Of a DNA stretch of 64,000 nt, positions 54,765 through 64,000 are shown in pieces. Within the stretch, counting starts at the first letter, position 1. Every line of letters begins with the position of its first letter. This DNA is from Dryocosmus kuriphilus (lineage: Eukaryota; Arthropoda; Insecta; Hymenoptera; Cynipidae). Where the stretch lies: assembly GCA_038277395.1 (NCBI GenBank), contig CM076192.1:13687494-13751493 (forward strand), given 5' to 3'. A program made the position numbers and the translations under genes. The notes beneath the pieces are model-generated. The model was given only the letters and a program-made list of their open reading frames with translations, searched no databases and was not told the origin of the DNA.

Positions 54765-55335
54765 TCTGGTCCATCATGGCTGGAGGGTTCAAAATATGCG
54801 CATTACCGGTACACTGAGAGGCACAATGCGGCTTTAAAAGTGCTGTATTACCATCATCGGCACTTCTATGGTGTCGGTGGAACACCCGTTTTGCCATACA
54901 CCTAAGGGGTTCTGGAGTACATCATAGAGAATAAACAGTGTAAGATCTATTGGGACTTTTCGGTCTCCACTACTCTCCGTATCAGTGCGATGAAGCCTGA
55001 TATTGTCCGCCATAACCTGAAGAATAAGGTCATTCATGTGATTGAGCTTTCGGCGCCAGCTAATAGTAACATGACATCGAAAGAAGAAGAGAAGCGGACT
55101 AAATATCAAGATCTGCTTTTTGAATTGGGTACGCTGTATTCAGGATGCAAAGTCCATCTTGTAGTTCTCATTATTGGCTGCCTTGGAGGTATGAAGGCTT
55201 CCTTCATAAGCCAACTAAAAAAAAATCCCGGTTTGTCAACATCAAGGTTCGAACATCGCAAGCCGTATGCAAAGGGGGGGTCACTTCATCTGTTCCGTCA
55301 ACACTGTGCCTTGTAATATGTAATATCCAGATTGC
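54765..55335 (+). pseudogene. R4/Dong-like LINE C-terminus with restriction-like endonuclease
   Basis: Reads RHNAALKVLYYHHRHFYGVG, then (about 54940) CKIYWDFSVSTTLRISAMKP, followed by DIVRHNLKNK and VIHVIELSAPANSNMTSKEE, then EEKRTKYQDLLFELGTLYSG and VLIIGCLGGMKASFI. The PDIV ... IELSAPA pattern is the PD-(D/E)xK-like endonuclease of R2/R4-type LINEs, here with KPDIV. One frame change. It is the end of one LINE copy, distinct from the one starting at 55540. Confidence 0.75.
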
Positions 55336-55539
55336 TAGCTCTAAAAAAGCATCCAAGGGTGTGAGTTTTCCACCTTAAACACTTTCGTTCGACGCGTAAG
55401 AACGTCGGCGCTATATGCGAAAGAAAAATAACAGTGTTCAGCGCAGCCACGTCGCAAAAAATTCGCACTCTCGCTTACCTTCTGGATAGAAGAAGCAGAA
55501 GTGGATGACGTATATGTATCAGTTGCTTTGGGATTGGTT

Positions 55540-57117
55540 TGTCTACTACAGAAACCATGATCGAATCTTCCGAAGCCTACAACTTCTCTCATAATAATAT
55601 CTCGACATCCGGGTCTATTCGGATGGGGCCTTTGACCAGGCCACCGGACGCGTCCTCGGGTTGCGGAAAGAGGGTCCGGTCCCTGTACCGAGGGTTTTCG
55701 CTGAATATGGTTACAAAGTTAAATAAGCAGTCGCAGGCAATGATCCAGGGATGGTCCCGAAGGAAAATCCCCCAAGCCACGGGCGTGAACTACCGTGCTC
55801 AAGGCTGCATGGCAACAGGGATGTGATGTCCTAAGCGGAGCCTCTAGAATACCAGGTCACTTGCTAGAGTATTTAGACCTTACCCTCGTATGCGGGGCTC
55901 TGCGAGGGCGGATCAGCCCTTCCCTAACTTACTAAAATCCTAATGGAAAACTGACAAAATTTTATGAAGCGGTGGTCGCTAACCGAAGATCGTCGGGTCC
56001 CCCCTGATAACACCGCTGAGGGTGAAACCACACGGGCTGATAACGGCGAGTTACACGATGGACAGATAACTCGGACCATGTCACCCGAAGAAAATTGGCT
56101 TCAAGGGTGACCCCACAACATCTAGCTGACCAATTCCGCTCAATTGAATGAAACAAGCTCCTTTCTGCGGTCAAAAATGAAAATATCAAGAGGCGAGTGC
56201 AACAACTAGCATTCCACGAAATGAACCCTACAGAGGCGGTCGAGGAGCAGATTCTGCCTGAGATACAAGATGCTACAAACGATCGAGGGCTGCGCCCGGG
56301 GGAAGCAGAATGAAGACTATCACATAGTCGGCAGTCATTAGGGCTCCACAGCCGGGCGAAACTCCTATGGACCGCACTGAAAAGCTCAATGAAGAGAACC
56401 TACGTCTTCTAGGGTACTTCACTGATGCCATCATGGAGTTTACGGAAAGGGAACCATCCCGAAGAGTTGGTCTCCCGAAGTTTAGAATTAATAACAACCT
56501 TCACCGATTAGTTGGCAGCTTGAACAACGACATATTGTCTCTGTATCTGCGTCAACACATGAGCTTGCAGCAGTTGCAGACTTTTACAACATATGAGCTT
56601 GCAGCAGTTGCAGACTTTTACATATTGTGCTGCGGTCGCGTGTGCCAGGATCATGATCATCAAAATGAAGCCCCGGAGAAAGAACATCTACTTCCCCAGG
56701 AGTAAGTCAGATCCTTCATGGAAGTTTGGGCTTCAAAGAGAGGTCAAAAAAATAAGAGCTAAATTTGGTCGGTTGTACCAATTTCGAAAGGGCACTCGAT
56801 CACAGAAGCTGACTCGCCACGTAGAGGAAATCCTTCGTCCACTTAACATCAGTCCAAGAATATCTAAGGACTTAGACGAAGTCATTGATTACCTTAGACA
56901 GAGGCTCATGGTCCTGTCAGCGCGTCTGCGACGCTTCAAGAGGTCTACCGCGTGAACTAATGACAACATGACCTTTCTACAAAATGAAAAGAAGTTTTAC
57001 GGAAAACTTTCTAATGGGGAAATCAATAATGCCAGTGAAACACCGAGTGCTGGGGAGATGGACAGATATTTGTCAGGTATCTGGGATAATCATGTGTCGA
57101 GTAATTTGGACACGCCG
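55540..57117 (+). pseudogene. R4/Dong-like LINE N-terminal half
   Basis: GC-richer leader 55540-56200 (GCGTCCTCGGGTTGCGGA resembles the leader of the LINE at 37420), then 56367-56955: LRLLGYFTDAIMEFTEREPS, LQQLQTFT, and, after an out-of-frame 34-bp duplication (ATGAGCTTGCAGCAGTTGCA at 56559 and 56593), WKFGLQREVKKIRAKFGRLY and LDEVIDYLRQRL. The segment 56968-57117 (FYGKLSNGEINNASETPSAG, YLSGIWDNHV, NLDTP) leads to RT but is interrupted at LDTP by a foldback element. Confidence 0.75.
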
Positions 57118-57118
57118 C

Positions 57119-58908
57119 ACAGTGGGAACTTCGGCGAAATTTTGTGTCAAAATCGTAGATCTCGGGATTGGAGCAAGTTAGAGCGATGAAATTTTTATGG
57201 CAAGTAGGTGAAAGGATGAGGATTAGAGGAAAAATAGTCCGGACACGTTAAAAAATTTTTTTGACCTTGAGAGAAGGTCGCAAATTTGCGATTTTTAAAC
57301 AAATTTTCAGTTTTTCATTTTTTTGAAGGTTATAAAAATTTTTTTTCAATCACATGATATACGTTTTCAGTGTATTTTTTTTTTACGCAAAATACGATGA
57401 CGCTATTGGTTTTTTTATAGAACCCACCGGAAAAATTCTGAGAGCGGATAAACATTGCAAAAACTGGTTTTTGGTTTATAGTGCTTTCCATTCAGGTTCT
57501 ACGACAAAACCAAGACCACCATCGTGTTCTACGTGAAAAAATACATGGAAAACATGTGTTGTATGTTTCAAAATGATGTTAGATTCGAAAGAATCGAGAG
57601 GATTCTAGAGAAAGTCACCTGCCCCCGGCTTAGTTAGGCATAGCAAATCATCTGGTCTGATAACCAAACTTATACGTTTATTTTCAAAATGCGATACACG
57701 TCTCGATGTATTTTTTCACGAAGAGTACGATCGTGTTATGGGTATTATTATAGAATTTATCTGATATGTTCATTTTTTGACAATATTATTATTAAGATTT
57801 ATAAAAATGTGAAATGCATATGTCTACGTAGTTTTTTTTTGAAAAAAAAAAATTGTCGGCGTAAAATCGTCATTGAAGTATGTTTCAAGCTACAAGGAAT
57901 CAAAATACATAATTTTAAAGAGTTTACTGTATGTATGTGTGTACGTGTATTATGTATGTATATTGTCAATAAAACGTATTACATTGGATCAAATCCGATG
58001 ATCCACTGCCAGCAGATGTGCTTGAATTTATCGTAGATAGGTATATTTTACAAATTATTCCTAATAGATTAATGACGAATCTATTTGTGCATCAAGTATA
58101 TACTGGAATGTAATTCATTAAAATATTTACAGTGATTTTATTTTTCAGTGATGTTTCTGAGGACGAAGATTGACAAGAATACTGTTGAGTTATACAAATT
58201 TACAGGTGTAACATTTCAGACTTTTATAAATTTTAATAATAATATTGTCAAAAAATGAACATATCAGATAAATTCTATAATAATACCCATAACACGATCG
58301 TACTCTTCGTGAAAAAATACATCGGCGACGTGTATCGCATTTTAAAAATAAACGTATAAGTTTGGTTATCAGACCAGATGATTTGCTATGCCTAACTAAG
58401 CCGGGGGCAGGTGACTTTCTCTATAATCCTCTCGATTCTTTCGAATCTAACGTCATTTTGAAACATACAACACATGTTTTCCACGTATTTTTGCACGTAG
58501 AACACGATGGTGGTCTTGGTTTTGTCGTAGAACCTGAATGGAAAGCACTATAAACCAAAAACCAGTTTTTGCAATGTTTATCCGCTCCCAGAATTTCTTC
58601 GGTAGGTTCTATAAAAAAACCAATAGCGTCATCGTATTCGGCGTAAAAAAATACACGGAAAACGTATATCATGTGATAGAAAAAAAATTTTTATAACCTT
58701 CAAAAAAAATGAAAAACTGAAAATTTGTTTAAAAATCGCAAATTTGCGACCTTCTCTCAAGGTCAAAAAAATTTTTTAACGTGTCCGGACTATTTTTCCT
58801 CTAATCCTCATCCTTTCACCTACTTGCCATAAAAATTTCATCGCTCTAACTTGCTCCAATCCCGAGATCTACGATTTTGACACAAAATTTCGCCGAAGTT
58901 CCCACTGT
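57119..58908. mobile_element. 1.79-kb foldback element made of alternating motif copies
   Basis: The ends ACAGTGGGAACTTCGGCGAA (57119) and TTCGCCGAAGTTCCCACTGT (58908) are inverted; the arms extend about 690 bp each (to ~57812 and from ~58212). ACGCCG occurs on both sides (57112-57117, 58909-58914), and removing the element restores the LINE reading LDTP-WLDLEKERV. Within each arm a ~65-bp motif (TGTATTTTTT..ACG..GAATACGATG...GGTTTTTTTATAGAACC) appears three times in alternating orientation (57361+, 57491-, 57695+, mirrored at 58270-, 58472+, 58608-). No transposase. Confidence 0.85.
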
Positions 58909-59480
58909 ACGCCGTGGCTTGACCTCGAAAAAGAGAGAGTTTCAGAACTGCCTGCAATAGATAATCTATCTATCACAGGTTCTGAGGTAACTCGAATCCT
59001 AAAGAGAGCTAAAGACTGGAAGGATCCTGGTCCGGACGGGGTGCAAAGTTTCTGGTACAAGTATCTGGTGGCTCTACACCCCGCCCTTGCGGGCGCTCTC
59101 CAGGCCATTTTAGAGAATCCGGAACTTATGCCCTCCTTCGTAACAGAGGGAGTCACGTATATGATATCTAAAAAACCAGATCCTAATATTCCTAGTGACT
59201 ACTGACAAATTGCCTGTTTTTCCACACACTACAAGTGTCTCACGGCCATCAAATCCGAAGGCATCTATAAACACTGTACGGAGAACGTCCTCACAGAAGA
59301 ACAAAAGGGTTGCTGTTGGGGCTACCGTGGTTGCAAGGACTTGGTCATAATTGATACTGTGATCGTGCTATGCAAAGCACCACACATAATTTGCACATGG
59401 CCTATATTGATTATAAACAAGCTTTTCCCTCGGTGCCCCACGACTATTTGCGTGAGGTCCTCAGGATATATAGATGGTAT
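58909..59480 (+). pseudogene. R4/Dong-like LINE reverse transcriptase, N-terminal part
   Basis: Continues the LINE of 55540-57117: ELPAIDNLSITGSEVTRILK, DWKDPGPDGVQSFWYKYLVA, LHPALAGALQAILENPELMP, then SKKPDPNIPSDY-stop-QIACFSTHYKCLTAI, EEQKGCCWGYRGCKDL and (frame change) HMAYIDYKQAFPSVPHDYL. EEQKGC-x-GCKD is diagnostic of R4/Dong-type RT. It stops at about 59480, where a minisatellite begins; the catalytic DD box is absent. Confidence 0.85.
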
Positions 59481-59486
59481 ACGGGA

Positions 59487-59640
59487 ATAACATGCCATTT
59501 CAAAAATGCGTTGAAAAACATGCCATTACAAAACTGCGTTGGAAAACATGTCATTTCAAAACTGAGTTGAAGAACATGCCATTTCGGGGAACAAGTAAAA
59601 AATGCCATTTCGGGCGCTTTTCTCACGAATGGCATTTTTT
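59487..59640. repeat. Minisatellite of ACATGCCATTTCAAAA units
   Basis: Four to five degenerate ~32-bp units (AACATGCCATTTCAAAAATGCGTTGGA-like) truncate the LINE and end in a near-palindromic AAAAATGCCATTTCGGGCGC/GAATGGCATTTTTT. Confidence 0.85.
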
Positions 59641-60454
59641 TTGCTGTCAAAATTTTTTCTTCTTCTTTCTTTCTTGTTTTTTTTTTTCTAATTCGGCATA
59701 TTACAAGAGAAGGAAAATGATTTCAAACTTATTTTAACAAATTTCACTGCTTTAAGGTAATATTTTTGTCATTTTTCTATGGAAAAAAATGCGAACTTTT
59801 TTTTTAAATATCAAGATGTTATAGATATTGTTTTACTAAAAAATGTTTCATAACATTGGTATAACATACTTAACATTATTGAGGTTACTAAATTTATTGC
59901 ATTTTTGCATTTTGTACAAAATATACTAAGTTAAACAATGCTGCTGAATTTTTAAATGTATATTGATCATATTGTTACTAATAAGAAATTATGCTCATGA
60001 TAAATTGAATTGTCAATTAAATTTCATAAGAGCTCAAATTTAGACAAAAAGTAGTGAATTATTTAAAACATTTTTTAATTGTTTCACATTATTTTATTTA
60101 AAAGAAAAAAAAAAGACTATTGTCATTCGTGAAAGACTTCCAGTTTTAGCTTTAACAAAACCGATTATTTTTTAGAAGATGAATAATACTATATTAATAA
60201 TGAATATAGTGTACCGAAAAATTAATAAAATCAAGTGTGAGAAAACATTCTTATTTTTTTTTGAATTATCGGAAAAAGAAAGTATAAGTACTAATTATAT
60301 TTTATTTTTCAATAAAATCTATAAAAGTGATATTTTCTATTATGAATATTAGGCTTCATTGAAGATATTGTCATTTTTAACAATTTCAACTAAAGAAAAA
60401 ACCTTTAAAAAAGAATTGAACTTTCACTAAAGTAGTAAACAAGTATTAAAATTT
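59641..60454. other. No gene recognised (AT-rich)
   Basis: Very AT-rich sequence with T and A runs and no supported features. Confidence 0.6.
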
Positions 60455-60800
60455 TTGAATTAATATCACAATTAATATTCATAACCATACAGATTAAATT
60501 AAATTTAAAAACTTCTTCCTAATTTTTTCATTTATGACGCTTTCGAACGTTGAATAGAACTTATAGATCAGTACACAATTACTGACATTTTTAATTAATA
60601 TCACAATTAATATTAATAATCTTACAGTTGAACTTAAATTAAGAAAATTTGTTCGCATTTTACAATTTAGTATGACTTTTATAATGAAAACTTTAATTAA
60701 TATCAGAATTAATATTTATAATGCTGTAGTAACTTAACAAACTTTTTTCCCACTGTATAATTTCTGTCGCTAAAGCTTCGAACGTTGAGTAGAACTTATA
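60455..60800. repeat. Three diverged ~120-bp tandem units
   Basis: Each contains TTAATATCACAATTAATATT (60466, 60597, 60697 with one change); two also contain TCGAACGTTGARTAGAACTTATAGA (60543, 60778). Confidence 0.75.
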
Positions 60801-61045
60801 GAAAACTTAATATTACGCACATTCTAGGCCTTTGAACCTGAGCCAAAGCTGTGATGCTTCATGGTCCAGAGCTGGATTATTTTATTTATCTGACGAATGC
60901 GCAAGCAGAATAATTTTTGTAACGGCTTCTGACACCAGCGAATCTACTAAGCACTTTCCGCGTTCGCTACCGTTTTTAGTAGCGAAGTACGGCGTCATGA
61001 GTACCTGTGGTAGGAAGTGTGACAAATAATAATACTTAGTAACAA

Positions 61046-61438
61046 TAATAATGAATAGCTTTGAAAGAAAAAATGACTCTCTAGCTCCGCTGCCAACCGA
61101 ACCTAGGTCTACAGATTGCCGGTCTGGTGCTCTAAGCCGTAGACTACGGAGAGTACGAGACTCATTATTTTTTTCAAAGCTAATATGGTACAGGCGAATG
61201 ACGTCATTCCATCCTATAAGTATTACAAGTTAGACTATACTATGTGAACACATATAATGCGTATAGGATGGAATGACGTCATCGTTCACCTTTACCGTGT
61301 TAGCTTTGAAAGAAATAATTAATCTCGTACTATCCGTAGCTTGAGGGTTAGAGCACCAGACCGGAAATCTGTAGACCGGGGTTCGATTACCAGCGGAGCT
61401 AGAGAGTCATTTTTCATTCAAAGCTATGAATTATTATT
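61046..61438. repeat. Palindrome of two opposed tRNA-like (SINE) units
   Basis: The plus copy at about 61328-61412 (CCGTAGCTTGAGGGTTAGAG, CCAGACCGGAAATCTG anticodon-type arm, CCGGGGTTCGATTACCAG T arm, CGGAGCTAGAGAGTC end) and its inverted partner at 61072-61157. Outer arms AATAGCTTTGAAAGA/TTCAAAGCTATG and inner arms GACGTCATTCCATCCTATA (~61200) / TATAGGATGGAATGACGTC (~61261). Box A and box B are recognisable, but the ends differ from a mature tRNA. Confidence 0.7.
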
Positions 61439-61779
61439 GTTTTTTATTATTATTACTGTTATTATTATTGTCTGAATTATGTCGTTCTTAACAGCTCAAA
61501 AAAGCATCTAACCAGCTCTCGTAATACTTTTCCGTAATAAACACAGTAATAACAAAAAATTTTCATAATTTTTTAGGCCTTAGAAAAATTAAGATTATTC
61601 ACAATGGGGTAGTTTTGGGAAGCTACTTTTTCCGGAAATATAAAAATGAAGACATTTTTTGGAAACTGTGGTCCTGACAGTATTTGAATATATTACAACA
61701 AAAGCTTACATGATTAAAATTGCAGCCAAAAGTACGATTTAATCTTATTTTAATGATTGTACATTATAAATATTGTAAA

Positions 61780-62280
61780 TGGTACGTGCCCTTCCTGGGG
61801 ATCACATGACCTTGTAGTTGGTGGGACGGCTTAGGGGTCTATTCGCACAAGCGACGTAGGTGAACCAGAGGGACCGTATCGTGAGATGCGGCTGCTCTGG
61901 GGAACTGGGAGTCTCTGGTCTGCGGGACCCTGACCAAGAAGCGATCCTTCCAGGGGGTACTGGCAAAGCCTCCTGGAATATCGAGGACGCGTGTCCTCAA
62001 GCCATACCTTTTAACCCATCGCCAAAAGGCGACGGCTCCAAAGGGGACGACTCCTAAGGGGACGGCTCCAAAGGGGTCGGCTCCCAAGTAGCGAAGGACA
62101 GAATTACCGGCCAGCCAGAACTCCTCACAAGAGGTCTTGGAACAGCGGACTTCAACTGGAGCAACTCCTCTTGCCCGTCATGCGGGTAAGAGGAAAAGGG
62201 GCTCCAAGAGCACCCCCTTTAACAGAGAGACAGAAGGGTCTAAGGCTCTGAAACCAGAGGGCCCGACCTTCATACACGCA
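61780..62280 (+). other. GC-rich segment with a short tandem repeat, probably LINE-derived
   Basis: GC-rich compared with neighbours. At about 62022-62090 a ~16-bp unit (GGGGACGGCTCCAAAG-like) is repeated four times. It lies directly before a LINE C-terminus in the same orientation and may be the 5' region of an internally deleted LINE. No open gene. Confidence 0.4.
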
Positions 62281-62284
62281 CAAT

Positions 62285-62635
62285 ATTGGATTTAGTTCCA
62301 CACAAGATTGCGAGAAATGCGGTAGAGATGACGAGACATCTTTACACGGTCTATGCCAATGTCCGGCACTAGCTGGACTTCGGAAAGAAGTCCTCGGAGA
62401 TCATTTCATAGAACCTGGGGACATTTCAGCGCTAAATGCGGGCGACATTCTGGGCTTCATTAAGAGGTCTGGGATGGGCTAGATAGGAGCGCGTATGTAA
62501 AGTTGTGGCACAATGGACTTATAGTCTGAGTGCCGGGGGAGGAGGTGGTTTTAGTGGGTAGGGGCCGTCAGGCCGAGTCCCACACTCAGTCCGTCAAAAG
62601 GATTTCCACCTCCTCCTCCGCCAAACAACAAAAAA
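62285..62635 (+). pseudogene. LINE ORF2 C-terminus (R1/Jockey-type zinc motif) and 3' UTR
   Basis: Reads TQDCEKCGRDDETSLHGLCQ followed by CPALAGLRKEVLGDHFIEPG and DILGFIKRSGMG-stop (about 62310-62480). The C-x2-C-x5-ET-x2-H-x4-C pattern is typical of the ORF2 end of R1/Jockey-type LINEs. A 3' UTR with GGAGGAGGTGGTTTTAGTGG and an AACAAAAAAAAATG end follows. No RT upstream. Confidence 0.65.
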
Positions 62636-62717
62636 AAATGATAAGCGAATATTCCCAGCTCTGACACCACTATAAACAATAATGCCCACGATTTATATCG
62701 CTATCCTTAATACTCAC

Positions 62718-62843
62718 CCATTTGATCTATTTTTTCCATCTCTTCGATGATTTGCGAGGGATCCTTTCCCTTCAGGACAGCAGCTCGTACTAATTGCCTC
62801 TGCTTTTTGTTCTTTTTCAGTTCCTTTTTTCGAGCTTCCTTTC
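62718..62843 (-). CDS. WBP11: WBP11 (WW domain-binding protein 11) homologue, N-terminal internal exon
   Basis: A 126-nt exon read on the minus strand. It starts after a CACATAG acceptor and ends before a GTGAGTATT donor. It encodes about 42 residues of basic helical sequence, including KELKKNKKQR, VRAAVLKGKDPSQII and EEMEKIDQM. These match the conserved N-terminal block of WBP11, a nuclear protein of the splicing machinery that binds WW domains and PP1 (family knowledge). The first two bases complete an Arg codon and the last base is phase 1, to be joined to AG at the start of the exon at 15841-15938. The initiator exon was not found between 62844 and 64000 and should lie beyond the window. 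It is the host gene here, since coding is intact and flanked by splice sites, whereas all neighbouring coding sequence is transposon-derived. Identity rests on recognition of the family, not on a search. Confidence 0.88.
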
Positions 62844-62982
62844 CTATGTGAAATTTTTATCTAAATTATAATTTAGATTTTTACGTTTAAGATGGGACTA
62901 AATACTACAATATACATGTTTAGCAGCTGATTATTCACTTTTCTTGTTCTCAATTAGTTTTAAATAATATAGAAGACAGTAT

Positions 62983-63280
62983 CTCCAGAACGTGGGATTT
63001 TCTCACCCCACCACTTTCCCATCTGGGAGCAACACATGCAAACGTCGTGTGTCCGTGTGTTGTCCCTGTTACACGGCCGATTCGTACAGCCGAAAATGCA
63101 CGAACATGAACGATTCTAAATGTATCAATTGCTTGGCGAGAGACGAGAGTCGACGAGATGAGGCGAGTTCGCGATTCGGTTTCGATTTCGACTTGGAAGA
63201 TATTTGGAGCTTCGAGTTGACAAAATTGCCAACTAGCAGAAAGACTTCAAATAGGCATATAATAAAGTCTTGAAATATTT
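62983..63280 (+). other. Open, CpG-rich stretch of unknown nature
   Basis: A 93-residue open frame with Cys-containing N-terminal half (CCPCYTADSYSRKC, KCINCLARDESRR) and an acidic/aromatic C-terminal half (FDFDLEDIWSFEL) in an otherwise AT-rich stretch. I do not recognise it. It lies upstream of the WBP11 exon on the opposite strand. Could be chance, a remnant repeat, or an exon of another gene. Confidence 0.2.
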
Positions 63281-63900
63281 AATGATTATGTTTTTCAGGA
63301 ATTCTTATGGAATGTTTTAGACGATCCGATTCTACAGCGAATAAATTATAAGACACTGGAGGTTATATTTTTCAATTGACTTTAAATATTCTAAAGTTAA
63401 AATGATAATATATGATAATTATTTTTAATTTATTAAATTAATCAGCATTTTTACTTTATACTTACTTCCGATAATGACCTTTCTTTTAATTCCAATAAGT
63501 TATATAATAACCGAAAAGTTATTAACTTGACCTCACATGCTTTCTTTATATATGAAAACTTCATAAAACATTTAATGTCTTAAAATACTTATCTCAACAT
63601 TACAAAACTTACTTTTTAGAAGTTTATTTTAATTGTAAAATATATAAATTTAACAAAATGTATTTTATGAAGAAATATCTCGTGATTTTAAAAGGACAAA
63701 ACAATTAGGGTCATACATGGTACAAAAAACCGTCCTAAAATTTTAAATAAATACTGTACTCTGTGCTCCTTTCACTCCTTTCACAACACCTTCGAAGCAA
63801 AAATTTTTAATATTTGTATTAAATGATGAGTATTAGGTCCTTTGTATTCAAAGCAAATAATGGAGAAATTGTATTAATTATGGATGTTTAATTAACGTCA
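63281..63900. other. No gene recognised (AT-rich)
   Basis: AT-rich, presumably WBP11 intron upstream of the 62718-62843 exon. The WBP11 initiator exon was not found. Confidence 0.5.
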
Positions 63901-63917
63901 GTCCCCGTACTACTCAC

Positions 63918-64000
63918 GCTTGACCTTCATTTTGACCTTGAAGTTGACCTTCATGGCATTTTGAAGGTCAACTTTGTTTTTTTAAATGGAAACCCCCATT
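63918..64000. mobile_element. Arm of a long-inverted-repeat transposon, cut by the window end
   Basis: CTTGACCTTCATTTTGACCTTGAAG..., TTTTGAAGGTCAAC and TTTTTTTAAATGGAAACCCCCATT parallel the arm of the 27340-29416 transposon (GACCTTGAGGTCAATTTTCAAGG, TTTGAAGGTCAAAAC, TTTTTTTAAACGGAAGCCC). Probably another copy continuing past 64000. Confidence 0.6.

Larger units (their letters stand above)
15939..62717 (-). other. WBP11: 46.8-kb WBP11 intron packed with nested transposable elements
   Basis: Defined by the donor at 62717 and the acceptor at 15939 of two in-phase exons. No WBP11 codons are missing between them, so no extra exon is expected inside. Its contents are Gypsy A/Bel-Pao, mariner-like, R4, RTE and Penelope-like elements and Gypsy B, most of which are degenerate. 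Intron extent is inference from the exon pair; transcript reads would confirm it. Confidence 0.75.

Noticed and set aside
57354..58672. Similar small proteins encoded on opposite strands of the two arms
   Set aside because: The similarity follows from DNA-level inverted repeats, including motif copies inside each arm; no start/stop conservation or known domain supports coding.
61072..61412. Functional tRNA genes
   Set aside because: T-arm and anticodon arm are recognisable, but acceptor pairing is imperfect, the two copies differ, and they sit in a palindrome; SINE-like remnants fit better.
62983..63280. A small host gene or the WBP11 first exon
   Set aside because: On the minus strand nothing matches the WBP11 N-terminus, and the plus-strand frame has no recognisable family; kept only as an uncertain open stretch.

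Overview
This is an AT-rich, repeat-dense window from an animal nuclear genome, almost certainly an insect. The element mix (Jockey/CR1-type, RTE-type and R4/Dong-type LINEs, Bel-Pao and Gypsy LTR elements, a Penelope-like element, mariner-like transposons with long inverted repeats, tRNA-derived SINE-like repeats) and eukaryotic splice signals support this. The minus-strand LINE at 8.5-11 kb resembles families common in Hymenoptera, so a wasp- or ant-like host is a guess only. There is no sign of bacterial operons, CRISPR or plasmid functions.

The only host coding sequence I can support is two small minus-strand exons of a WW-domain-binding protein 11 (WBP11, a nuclear splicing-associated protein) homologue. 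One lies at 62718-62843 and the next at 15841-15938. They join in phase with no missing residues relative to the family, so everything between them (15939-62717, 46,779 bp) reads as a single intron filled with nested transposons. The first exon or exons lie beyond position 64000. I could not find the following exon in 1-15840.

Layout from left to right. 0.85-8.5 kb: remains of Jockey/CR1-like LINEs broken up by two large palindromes (3.6-4.3 kb and a 3.2-kb foldback element at 4651-7873 with TATA target duplications). 8.5-11 kb: a minus-strand LINE. 12-13 kb: tRNA-derived SINE-like repeats and a MITE with TTAA target duplications. 14.2-15 kb: another palindrome. 15.8 kb: WBP11 exon. 16.7-26.5 kb: Gypsy copy A, whose centre is replaced by a Bel-Pao segment. 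27.3-29.4 kb: a mariner-like transposon with ~0.5-kb inverted repeats. 29.5-30.6 kb: R4-like LINE piece. 30.9-32.9 kb: a different Gypsy fragment. 33.5-36.9 kb: a Penelope-like element duplicated head to head into a palindrome, with hammerhead-ribozyme-like ends. 37.4-43.5 kb: RTE-like LINE interrupted by a gag-only LTR element. 43.6-54.7 kb: a mariner-like transposase gene interrupted by Gypsy copy B, which is nearly complete, has 404-bp LTRs that look identical, and has AGAC target duplications. 54.8-59.5 kb: two R4-like LINE pieces, one interrupted by a 1.79-kb foldback element. 59.5-62.6 kb: satellites, a palindrome of two opposed tRNA-like units, and a LINE 3' end. 62.7 kb: WBP11 exon. 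63.9-64 kb: start of another long-inverted-repeat transposon.

The most novel content is in the Gypsy family of copies A and B. Instead of env it carries two small genes downstream of pol. In copy B both begin with the same C-x2-C-x11-H-x3-C zinc-finger spacing, and the second continues into Pro-rich, Glu-rich and long charged-helix segments. Also notable are the Gypsy/Bel-Pao chimera with coding-to-coding junctions, the Penelope palindrome, and the foldback element built from six alternating copies of one motif.
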